Origin: an uncultured Litorilinea sp.
Lineage (GTDB): Bacteria > Chloroflexota > Anaerolineae > Caldilineales > Caldilineaceae
Assembly: GCA_946885925.1 (NCBI GenBank)
Contig: CAMPHP010000223.1
Coordinates: 1 to 6,036 of the forward strand
DNA length: 6,036 nt
Direction: 5' to 3'
Below the pieces are notes generated by a model. The model made no database searches, had not been told where the DNA came from, and saw only the letters and a program-made list of their open reading frames with translations. Positions 1-6,036 of this stretch are shown piece after piece. Both the position numbers and the translations under genes were made by a program. Numbering within the stretch: position 1 is the first letter of the stretch; each line of letters starts with the position of its first letter.

Positions 1-1143
1 ACACAATTGTTCTCTCCCGACTATCAAGCAGAGCGGGTCAGCACGCAATTAAGCGCAGCCTACTTCCATGCCGCCCAAAAGTTCATCACCCAGTGGCCCA
101 GTGAAGGGACCACTCCAGAGCAAATACGTACCTTTTTACGCAAGGCCAAGTCGCTCAACGCCGAAAGCGATGTGATCGACACATTCTTGGAGCAACTGGA
201 TATCTATCTCAAGGGCGAACGCGCGCTCAACAGCAACAACTTGGGCCAAGCCATCAATATCTGGCGTGGTCTCTATGTTGATCAGCCTGCATTCCTAGGT
301 GGCTATTTGGCCGAACAGCTTTATCGAGCCTATCTAGCACTAGCCGCAGAGGTGCGGGACAGTGATCGCGATTATGCGCGTGAGCTTTATGAGCTAGCGG
401 CATCCATGCCTGTGGCTGACAGCAGCGAAGCGCGCACACAATTAGAAAATTGGGGTGCTGCGGTCCCCACTCCTCAGCCCACAGCTACGCCAGAGCCTAC
501 AGTCGCCTTTGTTGCTCCTGTGGTTGTGGCTCCGGTCGTGGAAACACCTGTACCAGCTACACCAGAGCCGACCCCAACACCCTCTGTTAGCTACCAAGGG
601 TGGATTGCTTTCCGCAGCACACGCTCGGGCAGTGAAGAGATTTACATCATGCGGGCTGATGGCAGCGAGCAACAACTTGCGCCAGAAGAGATTCGGGGTC
701 AACTGGATGCTCTCTATCAAAGCGAGCAACGTGCCCCTGATGGCCGGTTGGTCTATGTGCAGAGTGCTGCCGGGCGTAGTGATGCCAATATCTTTAATAC
801 AAGCAGCGATGGTGTGACCACAGCCATGCTCACCGACTATAAGGGCGATGAATATGATCCGGTCTGGTCGTCAACTGGCGAGTGGATCGCCTTTGTTGCC
901 AACCATACGGGTAACGATGAAATCTGGATTATGCGTGCCGAAGGTAGCGAACAGCGCCAATTAACCTTCAATAATTGGGAGTGGGACAAGCATCCCACCT
1001 GGTCACCCGATGGTAGCCAGATCGCCTTCTTCTCCAACCGCAGTGGTCAACGCCAGATTTGGGCAATGTCCAACGATGGCAGCAACCAGCGTAATCTGAG
1101 CAACAATAGCTATGACGACTGGGATCCCGTGTGGATTAAGTAG
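1..1143 (+). CDS. PD40 (TolB-like) beta-propeller protein with TPR-like region, 5'-truncated
   Basis: The reading frame is open from the first base, so the true start lies upstream. The TTG at position 7 is not a credible start. 380 residues are visible. Residues 1 to about 150 are predicted mostly helical and look TPR-like, with alternating small and aromatic residues (for example ALNSNNLGQAI and YARELYELAASM). Residues about 155-195 form a low-complexity Pro/Thr/Val linker typical of extracytoplasmic proteins. Residues 200-380 hold four PD40-type repeats: IAF...EIYIMRADGSE (200-222), APDGRLVY (245-252), YDPVWSSTGEWIAF (285-298) and HPTWSPDGSQIAFF (331-343). The protein ends in DWDPVWIK, where a further repeat would normally begin. 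TolB itself has a six-bladed propeller, so this is shorter. A role in binding proteins or ligands at the cell surface is inferred. It could be the C-terminal half of a larger protein, such as a receptor kinase, but the missing 5' part leaves that open. Confident for the PD40 repeats, not for function. Confidence 0.88.
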   Translation, partial: TQLFSPDYQAERVSTQLSAAYFHAAQKFITQWPSEGTTPEQIRTFLRKAKSLNAESDVIDTFLEQLDIYLKGERALNSNNLGQAINIWRGLYVDQPAFLGGYLAEQLYRAYLALAAEVRDSDRDYARELYELAASMPVADSSEARTQLENWGAAVPTPQPTATPEPTVAFVAPVVVAPVVETPVPATPEPTPTPSVSYQGWIAFRSTRSGSEEIYIMRADGSEQQLAPEEIRGQLDALYQSEQRAPDGRLVYVQSAAGRSDANIFNTSSDGVTTAMLTDYKGDEYDPVWSSTGEWIAFVANHTGNDEIWIMRAEGSEQRQLTFNNWEWDKHPTWSPDGSQIAFFSNRSGQRQIWAMSNDGSNQRNLSNNSYDDWDPVWIK

Positions 1144-1227
1144 TACAGGTCTGCATTGTTATGGAACAGGGTTGTCGTAGAAGCGTACTTGTCATACTGA
1201 TAGATTTGTATAAGGATTCGTCGAATT

Positions 1228-2691
1228 ATGGGTCTCTTTCGCAATCGTCCATCTACGCCACCCCCGGCACCACCTAAACAAAATGGACAACCTCCGCGGC
1301 CAGCACCAGCACCAGCCGCGACTCCCGCAGCCACGCCGCCGACCTCTGTCCCAAAGGCATCCCCCGCGCCTAATTCCCACAGCGGGGTCGGCTATGCACC
1401 ACCGCCGGAATTCAAGGGTGTACGCGAGCAGGTGCAGCAGTTTTTAGTCAAGGATCTCAAGTCCGCTACCGACGTCCATAATCCAGAGGAGGTCAAGCGG
1501 CTGATCGAGCCGATCTTTGCCAAGGCGCTGGTGGATGCCAACCTGGTCGTGAGCCGGGTAGAGCGTGAGCAGATGATGGGGTTGATTATGGCCGATATTC
1601 TCGGCTATGGGCCTATTCAGCCTCTGCTCGACCAGGACGACATCAGCGAAGTCATGGTGAATGGCCCCAGCCAGGTGTACATCGAACAGAAAGGGCAGTT
1701 GACCCTGACTGATGTGAAGTTCATTGACAACGATCATGTCCTACGTATCATCGAGCGCATTGTGGCCCCTCTGGGACGGCGTATTGATGAGTCTTCGCCG
1801 ATGGTCGATGCTCGCTTGCCCGATGGTTCGCGCGTCAATGCCATCATCCCGCCGCTTGCCTTGGGTGGGCCTACCATCACCATTCGTAAATTCAAGAAGG
1901 ATTCGCTCAAGGTGGATGATCTAATCCGCTTTGGCTCCATGACACCGGAATTTGCTCAGTTCCTAAAAGCAGCAGTCCATTCCGGTCTCAATATCATTAT
2001 CAGCGGCGGAACAGGCTCTGGTAAGACCACACTGCTCAATGTACTTTCTAGCTTTATTCCAGAAGATGAGCGCATACTAACCATTGAGGATGCCGCCGAG
2101 CTCCAATTGCAGCAGCCCCATGTGGTGCGATTGGAATCACGCCCCGCTAACATCGAAGGTAAGGGGCGCATCGGCATTCGTGAGTTGGTGGTGAACAGCT
2201 TGCGTATGCGTCCCGACCGCATTGTGGTTGGTGAGTGTCGCGGCGGCGAGACATTGGACATGCTCCAGGCCATGAACACAGGGCATGATGGCTCGTTGAC
2301 TACTGTTCACTCCAACGGTGCACGCGATACCCTGAGCCGTCTGGAGACACTGGTGTTGATGGCAGGCATGGAACTACCTCTACGAGCGATTCGCCAGCAG
2401 ATCGCCTCCGCCATTGACCTGGTTGTACATCAAGACCGCCTGCGCGATGGCTCCCGTAAGGTCGTGCAATGTTCCGAGGTATTGGGGATGGAGGGAGACA
2501 CCATCGTCATGCAGGATGTTTTTCGCTTTGAGCAAACAGGCCTTGACGAAAACGGCAAGATTCTCGGCGAATTACGCCCAACAGGTCTGCGCCCGCGCAT
2601 TAATGATCGCATTGAGGAGGCTGGCATTCACCTGCCGCCCAGTGTGTTTGGTCTTAAAGATAGTGACAACTGGTACGACAATGGACGCTAA
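1228..2691 (+). CDS. cpaF: CpaF/TadA-family type II/IV secretion (Tad pilus) ATPase
   Basis: A 487-residue cytoplasmic hexameric ATPase of the GspE/VirB11 superfamily. The family powers assembly of Tad/Flp pili or related secretion by ATP hydrolysis. Residues 8-52 are a Pro/Ala-rich, probably disordered head. The N-terminal domain carries GYGP (126-129) and MVNGP (143-147), followed by LGRRIDESSPMVDARLPDGS (182-201) and IRKF (219-222). The ATPase core has Walker A GGTGSGKT (260-267, Lys266), the Asp-box TIEDAAELQL (285-294), the Walker B-region RPDRIVVGECRGGE (328-341, Glu336) and the His-box GHDGSLTTVHSN (352-363), so it looks catalytically intact. The ATG at 1228 is preceded by TAAGGA at 1211-1216, 11 bases upstream, which supports this start. 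It lies 84 bases after the PD40 gene on the same strand. The usual partners tadB and tadC do not follow, because the next gene is convergent. Family assignment is secure. The exact machine it powers is not shown. Confidence 0.96.
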   Translation: MGLFRNRPSTPPPAPPKQNGQPPRPAPAPAATPAATPPTSVPKASPAPNSHSGVGYAPPPEFKGVREQVQQFLVKDLKSATDVHNPEEVKRLIEPIFAKALVDANLVVSRVEREQMMGLIMADILGYGPIQPLLDQDDISEVMVNGPSQVYIEQKGQLTLTDVKFIDNDHVLRIIERIVAPLGRRIDESSPMVDARLPDGSRVNAIIPPLALGGPTITIRKFKKDSLKVDDLIRFGSMTPEFAQFLKAAVHSGLNIIISGGTGSGKTTLLNVLSSFIPEDERILTIEDAAELQLQQPHVVRLESRPANIEGKGRIGIRELVVNSLRMRPDRIVVGECRGGETLDMLQAMNTGHDGSLTTVHSNGARDTLSRLETLVLMAGMELPLRAIRQQIASAIDLVVHQDRLRDGSRKVVQCSEVLGMEGDTIVMQDVFRFEQTGLDENGKILGELRPTGLRPRINDRIEEAGIHLPPSVFGLKDSDNWYDNGR

Positions 2692-2728
2692 CCCTGCTTT
2701 TCGCCTGGAATAGAAACTCTGTCAGGGT
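2691..2728. terminator. possible weak bidirectional terminator between convergent genes
   Basis: ACCCTG at 2691-2696 pairs with CAGGGT at 2723-2728, so a six-base-pair stem overlaps the stop codons of both convergent genes. The loop is long (26 bases) and there is no clean U-tract on either side, so this is only a weak candidate. The 30 bases between the two stop codons hold nothing else recognisable. Confidence 0.2.
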
Positions 2729-4218
2729 GCTCGGCGTTGGAAGATGATGGCAATATCGTCTCGATAGATCTCTTCCCAAGCAGGGTTTGCTTCCGCCGCC
2801 GCCACCAAGTGGGATTGATCTTCTAGATGCACAAAGAGATATTCCATCTCATAGCGCTCTGCGATGCTCGTCCAGTTATGACGGCCATTGAGCATGTCGA
2901 TATATTCATCCCATTGGGCTGTAGGATAAAGCTCAAAACGAGTGTCCATAAAGATGGGTAGAGTGGGACATACAGCCTCCAGATAGGAGGCAAAGGAGAT
3001 GGCCTGATAGCCCCTTGTGCCAGGAATGAATTTCTCACAGAGATAAGCTGTTGCTTCCACAGGCGTGGTTAAAGTAAGGAGTGGGCGATTTTGTACTAAT
3101 TGCGGGATTTGGGGTCGCCACCAGGGAAGCACGACCAGGCTCAAGAGTAGTAGTAGCCCCAAAATCGTCCTAGTTAAGGTAGGTGTGCCAGGAGGTAATG
3201 CCAATGGCGCACGCCACCATCCTTGGAGTGAGGCGGCTAGAATCGGAATTTGAACCATGCCAAACCAAGCGGCGCTGCGGCGACTAAAAAGCGTCATGGC
3301 AGCAAAGGCCAATAGGGTTAAGGTTTGAGCAGTGGTCAGGCGGGTCGTGGAGTGAATCCGCGCGAGGATTAGCAAGAGGGTTGTCAGTGCAAAGGCAATC
3401 CCATCCGCTGCGCGAATGGTGAGGGGCGCAAATTCCATGTTGTATTGCACTGTAGCCTCGCTCTGAAAAAAGCCAAGCACGTAGTGGATTATACCCATCG
3501 GCCCTTGTGGATTGATGGCTAAGGCTGCGACCGCTACGATCCCTTGTGCACAAAGTTCGAGTAGTTCGCTACGGCGAGTGTGCCACTCTTGCGCCCGCAG
3601 TGCATCCCACAGTGTCCCCAGCACGTAAAAACCCAATGCAGCCAAACCAAAGACAAAGACGCCATGAGCATTGACCCAGAGGGCAAAGAGCGGGGCTGCC
3701 CACCAAAGGGCGCGGCGTTGGCCTTGGCGGTGGGCTTCTATCAACCATATCAAGAGACCAAAGGCCAAGAAAGAGATGGATTGGGGACGCACGGCCCAGG
3801 TTTGGATACCCACCAGCGCGCCAAGCAATGTGGCCCATACACTAATGCGTACACCAAAGCGTGGCGCACAGGCAAGCAGGATGAATGTATAGCCCAGGCT
3901 GATGGTCAGCGCATGGACAAAGATCACGAGTGGCGCACCACCCCATGCCATAAGCAACGCCAAGACTACTTGCATCAGCCACGCCTGATTGATCCAAGTT
4001 GCACCCAGTTGCGTGTAGCTAAAGAGGTCGATCACTGGGATTGAGCGTTGTTGTAGGATGATTTGCCCTGTGCGTACATGCCACCAGAAGTCGTTGGGTG
4101 CAATGCTGCTTAGGCAAAGACGTACAAAAAGTCCCCATGGCACAATCGAGAGCCATAGGTTGCGCAAGGTGAACCAACTCCCGTAGGTATCGCGGTCAAT
4201 TGTAGTGGGTTGCAGCAT
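2722..4218 (-). CDS. polytopic membrane protein, GT-C-type glycosyltransferase-like
   Basis: A 498-residue integral membrane protein with roughly 10-12 hydrophobic segments up to about residue 366 and a C-terminal soluble domain of about 130 residues. The first extracytoplasmic loop carries NDFWWHVRTGQ (42-52), then IPVIDLFSYT and TWINQAWLMQV. Further marks are VNAHGVFVFG (182-191), INPQGP (235-240) and, in the tail, FMDTRFELYP (423-432). This pattern is known to me from uncharacterised bacterial membrane proteins usually grouped with GT-C glycosyltransferases (ArnT/PMT-like), which use polyprenyl-linked sugars. The Asp in the first loop (Asp43) would be the candidate catalytic residue; this is inference. 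I chose the ATG at 4218. An in-frame TTG at 4230 would add four residues. Neither has a Shine-Dalgarno sequence, and an in-frame stop at 4291-4293 limits further extension. It converges on the ATPase gene and diverges from the peptidase gene, so it is likely its own transcription unit. Substrate unknown. Confidence 0.85.
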   Translation of the reverse strand: MLQPTTIDRDTYGSWFTLRNLWLSIVPWGLFVRLCLSSIAPNDFWWHVRTGQIILQQRSIPVIDLFSYTQLGATWINQAWLMQVVLALLMAWGGAPLVIFVHALTISLGYTFILLACAPRFGVRISVWATLLGALVGIQTWAVRPQSISFLAFGLLIWLIEAHRQGQRRALWWAAPLFALWVNAHGVFVFGLAALGFYVLGTLWDALRAQEWHTRRSELLELCAQGIVAVAALAINPQGPMGIIHYVLGFFQSEATVQYNMEFAPLTIRAADGIAFALTTLLLILARIHSTTRLTTAQTLTLLAFAAMTLFSRRSAAWFGMVQIPILAASLQGWWRAPLALPPGTPTLTRTILGLLLLLSLVVLPWWRPQIPQLVQNRPLLTLTTPVEATAYLCEKFIPGTRGYQAISFASYLEAVCPTLPIFMDTRFELYPTAQWDEYIDMLNGRHNWTSIAERYEMEYLFVHLEDQSHLVAAAEANPAWEEIYRDDIAIIFQRRAP

Positions 4219-4279
4219 AAGGATAGACAAAGGAATCGCTGGGGCGTGGACTGAAGAAATCGCGTGAAGAGAGCATGTA

Positions 4280-4296
4280 GGGTATTCATGTTACCC
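4280..4296. repeat. small inverted repeat GGGTA-N7-TACCC
   Basis: GGGTA at 4280-4284 and TACCC at 4292-4296 form a perfect five-base-pair dyad with a seven-base spacer, 62 bases upstream of the membrane-protein ATG. Its size and place would suit an operator half-site pair, but a dyad this short can arise by chance and no regulator is suggested by the window. Confidence 0.25.
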
Positions 4297-4484
4297 GAAA
4301 TCCCCTTAATGCCGAGGACGCGAAATTGATGAACCCCATTCTACCTGAATCTGCTATAAATATGTGAACTCCCTTGATAGCTCAGACGCATGTTCTGCCC
4401 AAAAGATGATACGGGCACGAAGGTGATAAGATATAGGCTTTGCTGAATCAGAGATACCTGGGTGATAACTGCCAATTGGAAGCT

Positions 4485-4513
4485 TTGACACCGTAGCGGC
4501 GAAAGATTAAACT
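4485..4513 (+). promoter_or_regulatory. sigma70-type promoter for the M42 peptidase gene
   Basis: A perfect -35 hexamer TTGACA at 4485-4490 is followed after exactly 17 bases by TAAACT at 4508-4513, a four-of-six match to the -10 consensus. Transcription would start near 4520, leaving a leader of about 64 bases before the ATG at 4584. The position in a divergent gap and the ideal spacing make this the best promoter candidate in the window. It may also serve the secreted-protein gene downstream. Confidence 0.6.
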
Positions 4514-4583
4514 GCTCTATCTGGCAATTCGTTTCGTGATTGCTCAGTGACGCTCCAAAAACATACAGGGAAAGAAGCGACGA

Positions 4584-5633
4584 ATGACTACTGAATTGCT
4601 GAAAGAATTGTGTGAAGCACCGGGGATTCCTGGGCGAGAGGAGCGCCTGCGGGCGATTGTTCGCCGTGAATTGAGCGGGCTTGTGGATGAGATGCGGGTT
4701 GATGCGTTGGGCAATCTCATTGCCGTCAAGCGTAATCCTGGTGCGCCCAAGCTGATGGTCGCGGCGCACATGGACGAGATCGGCTTTGTTGTCTCCTACA
4801 TTGAGAAGGAGAAGGGCTGGCTGCGGCTGGTTCCCCTCGGTGGTCACGACCCACGCAACATGACGGCACAGCGTGTTTTGGTTTCTACAGCCAATGGTGA
4901 TCTGCCGGGTATTCTCTTCCCTGGAATCAAGCCACCCCATATTGCCAGTGATGAAGACCGCAAGAAGCAGCCTCAAGTGAGTGACTTCTTTGTGGATTTG
5001 GGGTTGCCGGGCACTGCGGTGCGCGAACAAGTTGCCATTGGTGACCCGGTGACACTGCTGCGCGAATTTATACCAGTGGGTGATTGTTACTCCTCCAAGG
5101 CGTTGGATGATCGCCTCTCGGTCTACATCATGATCGAGGCCTTGCGTCGCGCTCAACAGAGTGGCTTTGAGGTCTATGCTGTGGCAACTGTGCAAGAGGA
5201 GATTGGCTTGCGTGGTGCATTGACGAGCGCTTTTGGCGTCCATCCCGATGTGGGCATTGCGCTGGATGTAACGCTTGCTGTTGATATTCCTGGTGTTGCC
5301 GAGCATGAACAGGTGACCAAACTGGGTGGTGGGACTGCGATCAAGATCTTTGATAGTTCGGCAATTTCTCATCCCAAGTTGACTGCCTATCTACGCCAGT
5401 TAGCCGATAGTCATGGCATTAAGTGGCAGCATGAGATCCTGCCGCGTGGAGGCACCGATGCTGGCTCGATGCAAAGAGTGCACGCTGGGGTTGCCGTGGG
5501 TACAATTTCAATCCCCACGCGCTACATTCATAGTTCGGTGGAGATGGTCCACAAGGACGATGTAGAGGCGAGCATTGCATTGTTGGCCGCGTTCATCAGC
5601 GAAGGCCATGCTGCGGACCTGGCGCTGGAGTGA
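4584..5633 (+). CDS. M42-family metallopeptidase (glutamyl/leucyl aminopeptidase type)
   Basis: A 349-residue cytoplasmic metalloaminopeptidase, a usual length for family M42 (TET/PepA/YsdC/FrvX relatives). Members form dodecameric tetrahedral shells and trim amino-terminal residues from peptides with two metal ions, often zinc or cobalt. The expected residues are present: His62 in AAHMDEIGF, Asp175 in SKALDDR, the pair Glu205-Glu206 in VQEEIGLRG (Glu205 the likely general base), Asp228 in ALDVT and His316 in RYIHSS. LPRGGTDAG (287-295) and the C-terminal helix are also typical. Some family members are annotated as endoglucanase M or cellulase; that name is probably wrong for most. The ATG at 4584 is supported by an AGGGAAAG stretch at 4567-4574 and by a full-length N-terminus. 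There is no signal peptide. It is preceded by a strong promoter candidate and followed 33 bases later by a secreted-protein gene. Exact residue preference cannot be read from sequence. Confidence 0.96.
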   Translation: MTTELLKELCEAPGIPGREERLRAIVRRELSGLVDEMRVDALGNLIAVKRNPGAPKLMVAAHMDEIGFVVSYIEKEKGWLRLVPLGGHDPRNMTAQRVLVSTANGDLPGILFPGIKPPHIASDEDRKKQPQVSDFFVDLGLPGTAVREQVAIGDPVTLLREFIPVGDCYSSKALDDRLSVYIMIEALRRAQQSGFEVYAVATVQEEIGLRGALTSAFGVHPDVGIALDVTLAVDIPGVAEHEQVTKLGGGTAIKIFDSSAISHPKLTAYLRQLADSHGIKWQHEILPRGGTDAGSMQRVHAGVAVGTISIPTRYIHSSVEMVHKDDVEASIALLAAFISEGHAADLALE

Positions 5634-5638
5634 AATTC

Positions 5639-5654
5639 GCGGCGCGCCAGCCGC
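5639..5654 (+). other. short GC-rich hairpin between two genes
   Basis: GCGGC at 5639-5643 and GCCGC at 5650-5654 can pair around a six-base loop just after the M42 stop codon. No U-tract follows; instead an AGGG ribosome-binding element begins at 5656. It is therefore unlikely to be an efficient terminator, but it could modulate translation of the next gene or trim read-through. Confidence 0.25.
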
Positions 5655-5666
5655 TAGGGCGTACGC

Positions 5667-6036
5667 ATGAAATCTCTTCAATTGAGCTTGGTCGTGGCGG
5701 TTGCGCTTTGCGCGTTGCTTTGGTCAACTCTATGGGTCATGGCTCAGTCCGAACCGGAGCCAGCGATTGATCCTGTCGCGGATGCAACGGTTGAAGCTAG
5801 TGCTGTCGAAGCCGTGGGCCTGGCGATTACGGCGACTGTTGGCAGAGACCCGAATGGCTGCTCTACTTTCCGTACTGTTGAAGTACTAGCCAATACGACG
5901 GTCTATTACTGTTATACGCTGCGTCATACGGGCGGTACAGACGATCCAGCTTTGACCATTCACGATGTGCGAACCTCGCGTGGGGTCAACAGAACAGATC
6001 TCTCACTGCCAGTAACTCCAGGCACAACTGTTACTG
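5667..6036 (+). CDS. secreted protein with DUF11-like module, 3'-truncated
   Basis: The frame from the ATG at 5667 stays open to the right edge, giving 123 visible codons of an incomplete gene. An AGGG at 5656-5659, seven bases upstream, supports the start. Residues 1-26 form a Sec signal peptide: Lys2, a hydrophobic core (LSLVVAVALCALLW) and a likely signal peptidase I site after VMA (24-26). An acidic, Pro/Ala-rich spacer of about 25 residues follows. From residue 52 a beta-rich module begins, LAITATVGRDPNGC, then TTVYYCYTLRHTGG and TIHDV, with two cysteines (65 and 82) that could form a disulfide once exported. This pattern resembles the DUF11-like/conserved-repeat modules of bacterial surface proteins, seen often in Chloroflexota; assignment is from memory, not a search. 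Such modules usually occur in tandem, so the whole protein may be long. It is 33 bases after the M42 gene and possibly cotranscribed. The function is unknown; a cell-surface or extracellular role is inferred. Confidence 0.82.
   Translation, partial: MKSLQLSLVVAVALCALLWSTLWVMAQSEPEPAIDPVADATVEASAVEAVGLAITATVGRDPNGCSTFRTVEVLANTTVYYCYTLRHTGGTDDPALTIHDVRTSRGVNRTDLSLPVTPGTTVT

Larger units (their letters stand above)
4219..4583. other. divergent intergenic region
   Basis: These 365 bases separate the leftward membrane-protein gene from the rightward M42 peptidase gene. I find no convincing coding frame. The only long open frame touching it runs antisense through the peptidase gene and looks like a shadow. 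It holds a strong rightward promoter candidate at 4485-4513, a TGCTATAAA extended -10-like element at 4352-4360 without a spaced -35 box, a small dyad at 4280-4296, and an AT-rich patch around 4345-4370. No persuasive leftward promoter was found for the membrane-protein gene. A GATAGCTCAGA stretch near 4376 recalls a tRNA D-arm, but no tRNA fold follows. Confidence 0.7.

Noticed and set aside
455..817. 120-codon open frame inside the PD40 gene
   Set aside because: It overlaps in another frame a gene with clear PD40 motifs. Its product is Leu/Ser/Trp-rich low-complexity sequence with no domain.
1156..1214. Possible promoter for the ATPase gene (TTGTTA 1156, TTGTCG 1172, TTGTCA 1189, TATAAG 1209)
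   Set aside because: Each -35-like box has either a poor -10 partner or wrong spacing (14-16 bases), so no single promoter can be chosen. Cotranscription with the PD40 gene is as likely.
1258..1370. Repetitive CCAGCACCAGC-type stretch
   Set aside because: It codes for the Pro/Ala-rich head of the ATPase. It is low-complexity coding sequence and not an independent DNA repeat.
3580..4044. 154-codon rightward open frame opposite the membrane-protein gene
   Set aside because: It lies entirely antisense to a gene with recognisable conserved motifs and has no ribosome-binding site or family resemblance.
4396..4417. TGCCC-N12-GGGCA hairpin
   Set aside because: The five-base stem has a 12-base loop and no U-tract, and no neighbouring gene ends here. 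It is probably chance.
4370..4440. tRNA-like stretch with GATAGCTCAGA
   Set aside because: It lacks the matching D-arm strand, a T-arm with TTC and a closing acceptor stem, so it does not form a tRNA cloverleaf.
5701..5889. 62-codon closed frame near the right end
   Set aside because: It overlaps the frame starting at 5667, which has a ribosome-binding site, signal peptide and a recognisable secreted module. The 62-codon frame is Arg/Leu-rich noise.

Overview
The window reads as ordinary chromosomal DNA of a bacterium, most likely a member of the Chloroflexota (Anaerolineae/Caldilineae-like). This placement is an inference. It rests on the combination of a Pro/Thr-linked PD40 beta-propeller protein, a CpaF/TadA ATPase with a Pro/Ala-rich head, a secreted protein with a DUF11-like module of the kind common in that phylum, and moderate GC content. 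No sequence search was possible. There are no rRNA or tRNA genes, CRISPR repeats, insertion sequences or phage genes that I can support.

Layout. Positions 1-1143 (+) hold the 3' part of a gene for a protein with a helical TPR-like region, a Pro/Thr linker and four PD40 (TolB-like) repeats. After an 84-base gap, 1228-2691 (+) encodes a complete CpaF/TadA-type secretion ATPase. Converging on it, 2722-4218 (-) encodes a polytopic membrane protein that resembles GT-C-type glycosyltransferases. A 365-base divergent intergenic region (4219-4583) follows and carries the best promoter in the window, TTGACA-17 bp-TAAACT, pointing right. It drives 4584-5633 (+), an M42-family metalloaminopeptidase with all expected metal and catalytic residues. 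Only 33 bases later a secreted protein begins at 5667 (+) and runs off the right edge.

How the genes fit together. The two left genes could be cotranscribed, but nothing shows a shared function. The ATPase would normally act with TadB/TadC membrane proteins and a pilin, and none of these is in the window. The membrane protein probably belongs to envelope glycosylation. The M42 peptidase is a cytoplasmic housekeeping enzyme, and the secreted protein may be cotranscribed with it. I see no convincing sign of a novel multi-gene system. The most useful leads are the isolated secretion ATPase, the unusual PD40 protein and the truncated secreted protein at the right edge.
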